Translations under genes and position numbers: made by a program | Part shown: piece by piece, positions 56,801 through 63,450 of the stretch | Layout of the letters: each line of letters opens with the position of its first letter | Position numbering within the stretch: the stretch's first letter is position 1 | From: Gonatopus flavifemur | Lineage: Eukaryota; Arthropoda; Insecta; Hymenoptera; Dryinidae | DNA length: 64,000 bases | Direction of reading: 5' to 3' | Assembly (NCBI GenBank): GCA_018340375.1 | Contig: JAFFJZ010000026.1 | Span: 992,001 to 1,056,000 of the forward strand | Notes under the pieces: generated by a model | Databases searched by the model: none | Told to the model about the DNA's origin: nothing | Seen by the model: only the letters and a program-made list of their open reading frames with translations

Positions 56801-59800
56801 CGCACAGTTTTCTTCAATGCCCCTGTCTCTGGATTTCCCTGAATATCTTTGAATTTTGCTGAGTTTTCCTGAAACAGGAGATTTTCAGAGAGATTTCTTT
56901 TACCAGGGTAGTTTAATTGGAGTACTAAGCTGCCCTGTGAAACAGCATAATTAATGATTTTGAATTTATAATGACTTCTCAAAGACCTCTTGGATTCCTT
57001 TTTCAAATTCACAATTGCTGCTCTTGAGGGGATACCAGCGATCCCCGAAGATCCAACCCGCCATACAAGCGTACCGACTGAGTAAACATTTTCTTGGCAA
57101 GCATACTCTGAACTGAGTTCATGGAGAAGTATGAAATTTTCAGGAATCAACCTTCAATCCTTTATCTATCGCGGTACATCGCCTGAATTTTAAATTTTGA
57201 AGAAACATTTTTTTTCCAGTCGGTAACACAAACTTTTTTCTTGAAATTCGAAAATTCGGGCGATTTACCGCAATAGATGAAGGATTCAAGATTGATTCCT
57301 GAAAATTTCATATTTCTTCATGAATTCAGTTCAGAGTATTCTCGCCAAGAAAATGTTACTCAGTCGGTACGCTTGTGTGGCGGGTTGCATCTGTGGGAAC
57401 CGCTGGTATCCTCTTAAGAGAATATCAGCGTTTGCTTCGGGCCTCTCTTTCAATCGTGAAGGTTTGTCTTCTTCTAACCAACGTGCTCGGATGGTAAATG
57501 CTGGTATTCTCTTAAGGGGTTACTAGTGGTTACCGTCCGAGCACATTGGTTAGAAAAGGATACGTCTATACGATAGAAAGAGAGCTTTGATATCGTCGCT
57601 AATATACTCTCAAGGTGATACCAGCGGTTCCCACAGATGCAACCAGAAGCCTTGGTTAGAAAAGGACACGACAACAGTTATTCTGACAAATTACTCGAAA
57701 ACGAAGAAATGAAATGAAAATATCGCTCTGTGCAGACCTTCTTCAATCAATGAAGATGGTCTGTACAGAGCGATATTTCTCTTTTATTGCTTTAATTTCG
57801 AATAATTTGTCAGGTTGCATGCTCAGGGGCATGCTGGTATCCCCTTAAGGAGATACTAACGTACCGACTGAGTAAACATGTCTCGGTAAGAATTCTTCGA
57901 ACTAAATTCATGAAAAGGTCTGAAATTTTCAACTTGGATACTCTATCTATCGCGGTACAGAGCCCACCCTATTGCAAAACCCAAGTGGGAATGTAGGAGG
58001 CACTCATCCGAAATCCTCGTGAAAAGCTTGAAAATTTAGCTGGAACTCCTAGAAATCCATGATAAAAATCTCCCATTTGAAAAATCAGGTAGGAAGTCAT
58101 GAAACTCAAGCAAATCCATAGGAAACTATCTGAACTTTTTACAGGAAAGTATGGGAATCCACCTGGATTCCTGTATAGATTCCCGCTCGATTTTTTCGAT
58201 ACAACAAATTTCGAATTTCAAAAATTATTTTTTCATCAATATTCTGAAACATATTATAGAACAAAGGATATTTGAAAAGGATGTATTTGAATGGAAGAAT
58301 AAATCTTTGTCATTATTTAATATAATAATTTTCCTCTCAGTTTACTGAATTGAAAGAAACGGCTTGGAAAGAAGAAATCAATATTCCTTCAACGCTTGGC
58401 TCTTCTTTCATAATCGTGAAAGTTTTGGCAAATAGATGACATTGAATTTTTCTAAAATCAATAAATGAATCCATAAATTCTCTAAGAACTTTATTCTACT
58501 TGCGTTTCAGGTTTTCATTTAGTAATTCCGAAAGAATATAGTGAGATCTAGTTTTTGTAAGTTTTGCTATCTGAAAAAATATCTGGAAAACATGGGTTAC
58601 TGCTAGCCAAAAGTTTGGAATCATTTCGTGCCAAACAGAGATAACTTCAAAGTTGAATATCTCAGCGGGAAATTATCATAGAAAAGCAATTAAAAAAGCA
58701 ATTTAAAACTCAAAGTTCTGCTCTTCGAATATCATTTGACCTTTTTGATCTATTATGATTCCCCAACAATCTACATCGAATTGAGTATGAATATTTTTTT
58801 AGTTTTTCAATCGGATGCAGCTCGAACGGAAATTATGACACGGAAATGCGAAAACGAGCATTTTGCAGTGAATTTTCTCGGTTCCAAAACGCTGTTTATT
58901 TTTTTTATAGTCATTTTTTGTGATGGTTAAGAAGACAAAAACTTTCCATGAAGAAAAGAGTTTAGTTTTGAGAGGTATTACACGAAAAAAACACTTTTAC
59001 AGGTTTTCGATTGTTTCTGAATTTCATTCAATCAAAGCATCTGAATTTCATGAGCATTGTTATTATGAGTTTCAATTCTGAATTTTTTATTCAGAGATTT
59101 TTCTCAAATCCATGAAGAATTTCAGAACTGTATTTTTATTATTCATAGATCGAATAAATCAACCAAAGGAAGGAAGAAAAACACTTTGAAGTGTTTTTGG
59201 GTTATTACTACACCGGAAACACTGAAAAAAAACTTACCTATGACGCTGTAGTAAGGGTTTGCCTTCGAATATATTCGAAACCACGATCACAGAAAATTTA
59301 GCTCCACATCCGTCGGATTCATCTACTACTTCCTAAAAATACAGTATTATGTTAAATTTGCAACAATTCAATAAAATCATCAAATTATGCAACTACTTTG
59401 TGAACATTTTATTCTTACTTTTTAGCAAACAAAACATTTAAAAAGAGATGATTGAAAAGATGTTCATAAGTCATCTTTTGAGTCACACTATATACAACTC
59501 TTATCACAATTTCAAGGAGTGGTTACTCACGGAGCAGAGATCGAACTAATTTGTTTCTCAATGTGTATAAGATATTCAAAAGTATATATAGAACGTCCCT
59601 GAACTGAAATTCTATTCATAAATTCTGATTGATTTTGATAAACGAATTGCTTTCAACGGTTTCCAATTCTTATACTTCTTTCGCGTTTTCCACTGAAATT
59701 GAGATTTATAAAAATGCACTCACAAAAATTAGATTTGGATCAATGACGTTTAATTAATGATACATTGAAGTATGAAGGAAAGTGAATACTTTTCAGCAAA

Positions 59801-61778
59801 TTTTTGAAACAATCTTTGTAAAAATGTTTATTGAATTTATGTGTATACATTACAATATTACAATCGATTTCCAGACTTGAAGATTTTATGATGTTTAGAA
59901 CAGTGTTATTTCAATTTCTTCTCAATCATATTTTTTTCATTAATATTGAATTGCTTATAGTTAAAGTACAAATAAAAAATAAAAAAATGAACAAAAGAGT
60001 ATATAGATACTAGAAGAGGAAACAGGTCAGGATACCGTTTAGGTGGCCTCACAGAAATGCTACAAAGAGACAGACACACTGCTCCTAGCATTGATGAATA
60101 AAACAACACTGTGATCCAGTAATTTTTATTATAACTGACAAACAATAGGTTTTCTTTGTCACACGTTTGACTTTTGCCATGCGTTTTTTTTTCATTTTGA
60201 TTACTGCCAAACCAAAACCAAGAAACAAAAACGAAGTAGAATACAGAGGTACTCCAGTACGCCATACACAAATTGTCTTTAATGAAAAGGGATACCATAC
60301 TGAAGAGAGAAATTAATAGAAACCAAAAACAAGGGAAAGGATCGTCGTAAAAGTACATGAGAACTGGAATAGCTACTAGTAAAATCGATTTCTCATGGAC
60401 TTGGAATGAGAATAAGAAAAATGCAAGTGAAGTGTTTATTAAAGACACTAGAAAATTCTCAACGTTTGGCTTCAAGAATAAGTGAAGACACGACGGTAGA
60501 GATGCAAACAATGTAGTTGAAAAAGAAACTTTAGCTAATTGAGAATTAGTGAAGAACGAACGTAATTTGAAAATTACATTAAGAGAACACCAGAAATTAG
60601 CGACTTTGTCTTCAAAAATACCTCTGTTGAATGGAAATAATCGAGATAGTACGCTGAGAAAGATGTTCCAATCTCTGAGATAAGGTAACCAAACGATAAA
60701 AAATGTCAATACAACTGTCAGGGCAACGGCGAAAAGTTTGAAAATTTTTGATATGCTTCTTCCATTCATCAAACAAGTCCCCAGAATGAAGAAGAAAATA
60801 GATAAAGAATGATATAATTCCATCTGTTTATAATTCAATGCCAAAACAAATAATATTGACCCTAAGATTAAAGAATTTTGAGAAATAGCAGCCACAGCGA
60901 AAATGAAAAATCCCAAAGATATGCAATTGTATTGAAAATGTCCATGATCTATCAATATTTGTCCTGGATAGATTAGCATTGTTGCAAGCAACAAGTTTCG
61001 TTTTGTAATGCCAAAACCAACATTTACGTTATTAGTAAAAGGATACCGTTTATTGACAAAGTATATTATAGCTGGTATGTAAATGAGTATATCCACACTC
61101 ACAACTGTCAATCTCATGAAATATTTATGATCTTCCGTTGATATTCCTCTGGATTTGTGTAATTGGACATAGGAGTGATTTATCGATTTAGCGATATACC
61201 CCAACAGATGACTATGATAAGCGGTCAAGGGTGGATAGTCTAAACCCCAATAAAGTAGATCGTTATCCGTTGAATTGATGTACCACTCTTGAACTGGCAA
61301 ATTCAATGTGATTTCCTGCCAGTGTCTTTGGGCCTCGTAATCTCCGTACATAGGAGGTTTTCCTTTGCCGCTAAACGAATGATACGTTACGCACCATTTG
61401 AACAGAATAGCAAAGGCGACGATTGAAATGATCTTCAACAATTCGAACATCGTTCTTTCACGATTGCCCTAAAAATTTGAATATTTGTCCACGAGATGAA
61501 GAATTTAAGAATATCATTGGTGTCAATGGAGCCACGTTGGCTGGAGTTGGATTTTTGAGGTTATAAATGATTTCAATTCAAAATAACGAATACGGTTTTA
61601 AGGAGGTGCTATTCCACAATATACCAGTACTTTACAGGTGTATTTTGAATTCTCAAATCGAGTATGAATAGTATTTTTTACCTTATCAATTTATGTGAGT
61701 TGTTGATTAACTTACCACGTGTAAAGCCTTTAATTCCTTCGTTAGCTTTTCTTTTATATAAGTTTCGGAATAAACCAT
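38718..61778 (-). CDS. BOLA2: BolA2-like protein, three exons over 23 kb
   Basis: BolA2 works with the monothiol glutaredoxin GLRX3 in cytosolic [2Fe-2S] cluster handling. Exons 61716-61778, 59238-59332 and 38718-38814 have GT-AG ends and join in frame to 84 aa (human BOLA2 is 86). The product keeps EGKPLLQRHRLVN at 44-56 and IHAFSQKTYTPEQW at 66-79. C30 and H67 align with the cluster-ligand Cys and His of the human protein. Intron 1 (2.4 kb) contains the whole ALG6 gene on the same strand. Intron 2 is 20.4 kb and holds a LINE and many foldback elements. The strong family match across all three exons makes accidental assembly very unlikely. Confidence 0.88.
39571..39808. mobile_element. CCCGTACAGCAC palindrome, TSD CA
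   Basis: The ends are CCCGTACAGCACAACCACCG and its inversion, followed by the paired CCTAGG block. CA stands at 39569-39570 and 39809-39810. The interior is unrelated to the 425-bp CCCAGACAGCAC elements, although the first 12 bp match them. Confidence 0.85.
40303..40757. mobile_element. CCCTAGTG palindrome rich in CATATATGG, TSD AT
   Basis: The ends are CCCTAGTGAAGATTAATC and TTCATTTCCACTAGGG, with AT at 40301-40302 and 40758-40759. Many irregular copies of CATATATGG and its complement fill the interior. Confidence 0.75.
40772..41053. mobile_element. CACTGAGAAYCCAATT element, TSD TG
   Basis: The ends are CACTGAGAACCCAATTTC and AATTGGATTCTCAGTG, with TG at 40770-40771 and 41054-41055. The interior is AT-rich with AAATTTCTT/AAGAAATTT pairs. 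Confidence 0.75.
41320..41420. repeat. 31-bp minisatellite; each unit encodes a GC hairpin
   Basis: Just over three units contain CCCGCTGCRAGCGGG, a short perfect stem, then GCRGAAARTANTTTCC. The unit is GC-rich in an AT-rich setting and differs at several positions between copies. Confidence 0.75.
42455..42538 (-). ncRNA. tRNA-like sequence (SINE head or tRNA pseudogene)
   Basis: On the minus strand a textbook A box (TAGCTCAGTCGGTTGG, 42530-42515) is followed by a perfect B box (GGTTCGATTCC, 42475-42465). The T-stem does not pair well (GTAGG against CCCTG), and the region between the boxes is too long for a simple tRNA. I read it as a tRNA-derived SINE or a decayed tRNA gene. A tRNA with an intron is less likely. 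Confidence 0.55.
42729..43048. mobile_element. CCAGCCAACAAA palindrome with GTAGTGCT words
   Basis: The ends are CCAGCCAACAAA and TTTGTTGGCTGG. Inner blocks GTAGTGCTTC/GAAGCAC and GTGGTGCTACC/GGTAGC pair across the centre. A TATATATA run lies in the right half. Confidence 0.65.
44943..45040. mobile_element. 98-bp palindrome CCCCAAGAGAACAT, TSD TT
   Basis: The ends are CCCCAAGAGAACATAAAC and its near-inversion; the arms consist of GTTCAAGGAAAGTTC-like words. TT stands at 44941-44942 and 45041-45042. Confidence 0.7.
45470..45893. mobile_element. CCCTGCTGAAAATTTCC palindrome
   Basis: The left CCCTGCTGAAAATTTCC pairs with the right GGAAATTTTTAGCAGGG. Inner arms ATCGTAAAATTCTATAG-like also pair. 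A relative with the CCCTGCTAAAAATG end lies at about 52794-53035. No clear TSD. Confidence 0.6.
46350..49393 (-). pseudogene. LINE ORF2: endonuclease + reverse transcriptase, broken
   Basis: The apurinic endonuclease part (48059-49393) has QNVRGL, FSETWL and GDYNLP motifs. Reverse transcriptase follows in 47184-47789 (KNYRPISIL, SKAFDTVSH, LGPLLFLLFIND) and a C-terminal part in 46350-47036. Damage: a 221-bp MITE at 47831-48051; a TGA directly after the QVLND stretch (about 47183); the active-site box reads FADN where FADD is expected; motif A has YTEF where YTDF is usual; and GVPQG reads GVPQR. Each of the last three hits a conserved catalytic or structural position. ORF2 has no ATG at its start and overlaps ORF1 by 38 bp or more, which suggests reinitiation or frameshifting near an A8 run at about 49410. 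Confidence 0.85.
47831..48051. mobile_element. CACGGAGAGAAA palindrome inside LINE ORF2, TSD TA
   Basis: The arms of about 70 bp pair from CACGGAGAGAAATTTGTAG inward through ATTTACTATG. TA stands at 47829-47830 and 48052-48053. It removes the linker between the endonuclease and reverse transcriptase and postdates the LINE insertion. Confidence 0.9.
49356..50216 (-). CDS. LINE ORF1 protein (zinc finger, coiled coil, RNA-binding)
   Basis: 286 aa from the ATG at 50216. The N-terminus has a Cys/His cluster (CKGC..PVSCHTC..HPGC), PHD- or C1-like. A predicted coiled coil (about residues 95-145, SLSQTILSLTARLTEVENKL) follows, then an RRM-like nucleic-acid-binding core with the usual RLHRIGKK and RPICVSF landmarks, as in L1/Jockey/CR1 ORF1 proteins. 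The frame is intact although ORF2 is dead. An upstream in-frame extension to 50285 is open but starts less plausibly. Confidence 0.8.
   Translation of the reverse strand: MSQQDKKICKGCTKPVSHPVSCHTCNIHSHPGCVHRCNHPWSVNKLIDCSDASSHQIDSSLPEDSSLLVNIKELIHEEFSKFRDEMARVYEDKIVSLSQTILSLTARLTEVENKLDVSKQDRDSRDLETIIHEVNERQKRSRNIIIVGIDETPDNQQQNDAAKVKTLLRNINPSVHDDIRLHRIGKKVANKHRPICVSFPSSQDVINILKCKSNHNGPFKIYQDRPVQERNYLTTLRAELKNLIDGGDTNKTIKYINGLLTRVLCPRKKTYNSPFDILSECSWSSY
50271..50416 (-). repeat. Tandem duplication in the LINE 5' leader
   Basis: Two copies (50271-50338 and 50339-50416) share a CA run plus GAGTAATGGTCTGTTTACTG and CAACGAAGCGGCAATGT. They differ mainly in the length of the CA repeat. Tandem leader monomers are known to act as promoters in some LINEs; that role here is inference. 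Confidence 0.75.
50868..51170. mobile_element. CCCACACAGCA palindrome, TSD AA
   Basis: The ends are CCCACACAGCATTT and AGTGCTGTGTGG. The arms are full of AAAGATATCTTT-like words and pair across the whole element. AA stands at 50866-50867 and 51171-51172. Confidence 0.75.
52464..52571. mobile_element. CCTACACAGCA palindrome (about 108 bp)
   Basis: The left CCTACACAGCATACCAG pairs loosely with the right CTGTGCTATGTGGGG. The arms are built of AAAAAGAGTTCA/TGAACT words. It is a likely divergent member of the CCCANACAGCA group. Confidence 0.6.
53079..53760. other. Two opposed hypothetical frames, origin unknown
   Basis: A minus-strand frame (53079-53396, 105 codons) and a plus-strand frame (53380-53760, 126 codons) start near one another. 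They share the inverted 10-12-bp word AGAGAGCGGATTG near 53320/53410. Neither has a motif or family I recognise. They could be remnants of the proteins of the element at 51506-53864 or chance frames. Confidence 0.3.
54151..54650. repeat. Three-unit tandem repeat of about 155-170 bp
   Basis: The word CCAGTACTGAGCCAGAGTTG recurs at 54152, 54319, 54474 and 54627. Between occurrences, units share CATTCAATATATCCAAT, GACTACAAAATCGGTAGTCG and ATGGAAATCCGG blocks. Units 1 and 3 are closest. It is satellite-like or the body of a composite repeat. Confidence 0.7.
54713..54787 (+). ncRNA. tRNA-like sequence next to the tandem repeat
   Basis: An A-box-like TTAGCTGATGTGATAG (54721-54736) and a B-box-like GGGTTCAATCC (54763-54773) have roughly normal tRNA spacing. 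CCCGGGTTCAATCC recalls tRNA-Glu. The acceptor stem does not close, so a SINE head or pseudogene is more likely than a working tRNA. Confidence 0.5.
54900..55440. repeat. CAGTACTG-rich repeat debris
   Basis: CCAGTACTGG, GCCAGTACCG and similar words recur (about 54920, 55140, 55315, 55340) as in 53935-54180, suggesting fragments of one larger repeat around the tandem block. A paired CCACGTGG/AACTACGTGG block is also present. No gene is seen. Confidence 0.4.
55500..56880. repeat. Degenerate TCTGAATTYCTC simple-sequence tract
   Basis: Hundreds of bases are built of loose repeats of CTCTGAATTTCT and AATTCCTCTGAA. The tract is interrupted by the element at 55949-56250 and by a block (about 56488-56605) with the word GGGCTGCGTCTTA, also present near 40518. 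Confidence 0.55.
55949..56250. mobile_element. CACGGAGAGAAATT palindrome, TSD TG
   Basis: The ends are CACGGAGAGAAATTCGGAGA and TCTCCAAATTTCTCTCCGTG. The arms continue with ATTAAATCAAC/TGATTCAATA. TG stands at 55947-55948 and 56251-56252. The interior differs from 47831-48051 and 19049-19281. Confidence 0.8.
57005..57900. repeat. Cluster of foldbacks joined at CTTAAG sites
   Basis: The word GGTATCCTCTTAAGRRGATA and its variants occur at about 57008, 57410, 57508, 57610 and 57835. Each marks the junction of an inverted pair, such as GATACCAGCG with CGCTGGTATC. The largest pair spans 57012-57420 and includes CAACCCGCCATACAAGCG/CGCTTGTGTGGCGGGTTG. A smaller hairpin (57680-57820) has AATATCGCTCTGT arms. 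Confidence 0.55.
59238..59332 (-). CDS. BOLA2: BolA2 exon 2
   Basis: It lies between a TTTTTAG acceptor and a CATAG|GTAAGT donor and encodes the core EVVDESDGCGAKFSVIVVS to LLQRH, including the predicted Cys ligand C30. It sits 20.4 kb from exon 3. Confidence 0.88.
59333..59905. other. Between BolA2 exon 2 and the ALG6 stop
   Basis: This is AT-rich sequence with no further exon; it would include the ALG6 3' UTR. No element with clear ends is seen. Confidence 0.5.
59906..61450 (-). CDS. ALG6: ALG6 alpha-1,3-glucosyltransferase, intronless
   Basis: This ER membrane enzyme adds the first glucose, from dolichyl-phosphate glucose, to Man9GlcNAc2-PP-dolichol during N-glycan precursor assembly. 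A single 514-codon frame (human ALG6 is 507 aa) starts at 61450. The N-terminus has one hydrophobic segment (6-22), then the luminal loop with GKPPMYGDYEAQRHWQEIT (29-48; D37 is the conserved acidic residue) and YWGLDYPPLTAYH (67-79). These read as ALG6 rather than ALG8. About ten further hydrophobic segments follow. There is no intron, no frame damage and a normal length, so it looks functional. It lies wholly inside BolA2 intron 1 on the same strand, 265 bp below exon 1. A poly(A) trace of retrocopying was not seen. Confidence 0.93.
   Translation of the reverse strand: MFELLKIISIVAFAILFKWCVTYHSFSGKGKPPMYGDYEAQRHWQEITLNLPVQEWYINSTDNDLLYWGLDYPPLTAYHSHLLGYIAKSINHSYVQLHKSRGISTEDHKYFMRLTVVSVDILIYIPAIIYFVNKRYPFTNNVNVGFGITKRNLLLATMLIYPGQILIDHGHFQYNCISLGFFIFAVAAISQNSLILGSILFVLALNYKQMELYHSLSIFFFILGTCLMNGRSISKIFKLFAVALTVVLTFFIVWLPYLRDWNIFLSVLSRLFPFNRGIFEDKVANFWCSLNVIFKLRSFFTNSQLAKVSFSTTLFASLPSCLHLFLKPNVENFLVSLINTSLAFFLFSFQVHEKSILLVAIPVLMYFYDDPFPCFWFLLISLFSMVSLFIKDNLCMAYWSTSVFYFVFVSWFWFGSNQNEKKTHGKSQTCDKENLLFVSYNKNYWITVLFYSSMLGAVCLSLCSISVRPPKRYPDLFPLLVSIYSFVHFFIFYLYFNYKQFNINEKNMIEKKLK
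61716..61778 (-). CDS. BOLA2: BolA2 exon 1
   Basis: The ATG at 61778 opens 21 codons (MVYSETYIKEKLTKELKALH plus V) ending at a GTG|GTAAGT donor in phase 0. The helix pattern and length match the BolA2 N-terminus. Confidence 0.85.
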
Positions 61779-61988
61779 ATTCGGATATGAATTATTTATA
61801 ACGGAACATCAAAAATTCTGTGCGATTAGTCGGATCGTTGCTGAAGAATGCGGAAGAAATCAAATATGGAAAATGTAAAATGTAAAATGTAATAATTTCA
61901 AATCGCTTGGTCGAAAATCTTTGATGAGTTTGAGAAAGTATTTGATGCAATTTGATGATGCTTGAAGGTGCTTCTACACAACGTGCGA

Positions 61989-62108
61989 GTAGTATGCAAG
62001 AAGCCCGACTTCACTATGATTGGTTGATCACTAGGAATATTTAGTGATTTTACTAGAGATCACCAATTTTCAGCCAATGACGAGCAGTCGGGCTTCTTGA
62101 ATACTATC
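61989..62108. mobile_element. GTAGTATGCAAGAAGCCCGACT MITE, first copy
   Basis: The ends are GTAGTATGCAAGAAGCCCGA and TCGGGCTTCTTGAATACTAT. The arms also share the TAGTGATTTTACTAG core. The flanks AACGTGCG and AACGTGTA match at 6 of 8 positions. Confidence 0.7.
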
Positions 62109-62241
62109 AACGTGTATTTGCGGCAGCGGTACGGTAAACACCCGTTGGACCGAAAGCCCGTTAGGCCGAAAGACCGTTGAACCGAAATTTATTTGACCGA
62201 ATGACAATAATCCGAAAAAGTCTTGGTGACATTTTGTCTTA

Positions 62242-62365
62242 AGCTGTAATTTCATGGGGCGTCGAGCATCGAGCGTCAACATTAGAAAGAAAGAGAGGTC
62301 ACACAGTTCTTCTCTTTCCTTCTAATGTTGACGCTTGATGCTCGACGCCCCATGAAATTACAGCT
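62242..62365. mobile_element. AGCTGTAATTTCATGGGGCG palindrome, TSD TTA
   Basis: The arms of about 50 bp pair from AGCTGTAATTTCATGGGGCG inward. TTA stands at 62239-62241 and 62366-62368. Only this copy is seen in the window. Confidence 0.85.
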
Positions 62366-62368
62366 TTA

Positions 62369-62530
62369 GGCTGGCCTCCCATGGACCGGAATTCGTTCCG
62401 GCGAAATGAAAATTGAGCCAATGCACAATTTTTTTATAGATTTCTGATAGAACGCTCTAAAAGAAATTGTGAAAGCGATTGGTTTAAAGTCATTCCGCCG
62501 GAACGAATTCCGGTCCATGGGAGGTCAGCC
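62369..62530. mobile_element. Harbinger-like MITE A, third copy, TSD TTA
   Basis: It matches 28106-28266 almost base for base (GGCTGGCCTCCCATGGACC ends). TTA stands at 62366-62368 and 62531-62533; the first TTA is shared with the preceding palindrome. Confidence 0.9.
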
Positions 62531-62714
62531 TTATTCGCATACGACTAGTAACGTATAGTAAGATTTCGGATTATTGTGATTCAGTCAAATGAATTTCGGT
62601 CCAACGGTGTTTCGGCGTAACGGGCTTTCGGTCCAGCGGGTGTTTATCGTACAGATTTTTCTCCTATCGGATAAAAATTTTTAGAGGATTTTTAGAGAAT
62701 TTCAGAGGTAATCA

Positions 62715-63310
62715 TTATTGACTGCTGCTCTACCGGACTTGAAACAGAATTGTAGTAGGATTGAACCACGGAAAATGGGTAGTATGCAAGAAGCCCGACT
62801 GCTTGTCATTGACTGAAAACTGGTGATTTCTAGTAAAATCACTAAATATTCCTAGTGATCAACCAATAATAGTGAAGTCGGGCTTATTACCGGTCGGGCT
62901 TCTTGCGTACTACCGGAAAATGACCATTCAACAGACAAGTACATTTTTTACAAAAGAATGTTTGAATCGCGATTACATAATTCCATTGCAATCCTGTTTT
63001 ATTTACGCTTGGTTGAAACATAGTCATTGATGGTCTAATCGAATTCCGGTTGATTCCGGTCACAGGAGCACTTAATTTAAAGATTGCTGTTGAGGTTATA
63101 TGAAATAAAATTCAATTGAATAAAATAAATTCTCATTCGGTCAATGACTATGTTTACACCAGGCGTAAATAAAACAGGATTCAAATGGAATTATCTAATT
63201 GCGATCCAAGCATTCTCTTGTAAAAAAATGCACCCTCCTGTTGAGTGATCATTTCCTGTGGTTCAATCCTATTTCAATTCTGTTTCAAGTCCGGTGGAGC
63301 AGCAGTCAAT
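62715..63310. mobile_element. Large foldback, CTGCTGCTCTACCGGACTTG arms, with a guest
   Basis: The left arm (ACTGCTGCTCTACCGGACTT, then GATTGAACCACGG) pairs with the right arm through AATCCTGTTTTATTTACGC to a centre near 63050. The guest 62778-62914 splits the left arm. Confidence 0.75.
62778..62914. mobile_element. GGTAGTATGCAAGAAGCCCG MITE, TSD GGAAAATG
   Basis: The ends match 61989-62108. The flanks are a perfect 8-bp GGAAAATG at 62770-62777 and 62915-62922. The right end carries an extra GTCGGGCTT-like duplication. Confidence 0.85.
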
Positions 63311-63450
63311 AGGTTCGTTCGTTCTACGTGCTCTGAGTTGCTCCAACTTGTACCGAACCAATCATTTCGTTGCTTAAACTGGAAGTAGCGAATCCAAAAT
63401 ACTTGGAGCGAGTTGGGGTAACTTGGGACATCGGTAAACGAACTTAGCTA
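63311..63450. mobile_element. AGGTTCGTTCGTTCTACGTG element, intact copy
   Basis: It runs from AGGTTCGTTCGTTCTACGTG to CGAACTTAGCT; the halves pair (GTTGCTCCAACTTG with CTTGGAGCGAGTT is partly direct, so the fold is imperfect). It serves as the empty-site reference for 28320-28690. Confidence 0.65.

Larger units (their letters stand above)
38815..59237. other. BolA2 intron 2, 20.4 kb
   Basis: No host coding exon was found inside. The contents are itemised separately: 2-bp-TSD elements, three large low-copy-looking elements, a hairpin minisatellite, two tRNA-like sequences, a satellite-like block and a LINE. CAGGGTGTCTACTAAAA at 39166 looks like the left end of a further element whose right end I could not fix. 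The stretch 58000-59237 shows nothing I can name. Confidence 0.6.
62133..62648. mobile_element. GGTAAACACCCG MITE carrying two tandem guests
   Basis: The outer 110 bp at each side match 28430-28653. At the point where that copy reads TGTCTTATTCGC, this one holds two complete elements (62242-62365 and 62369-62530). Confidence 0.85.

Noticed and set aside
59906..61450. ALG8 instead of ALG6
   Set aside because: GDYEAQRHWQEIT and YWGLDYPPLTAYHS are ALG6-type; ALG8 differs in this loop.
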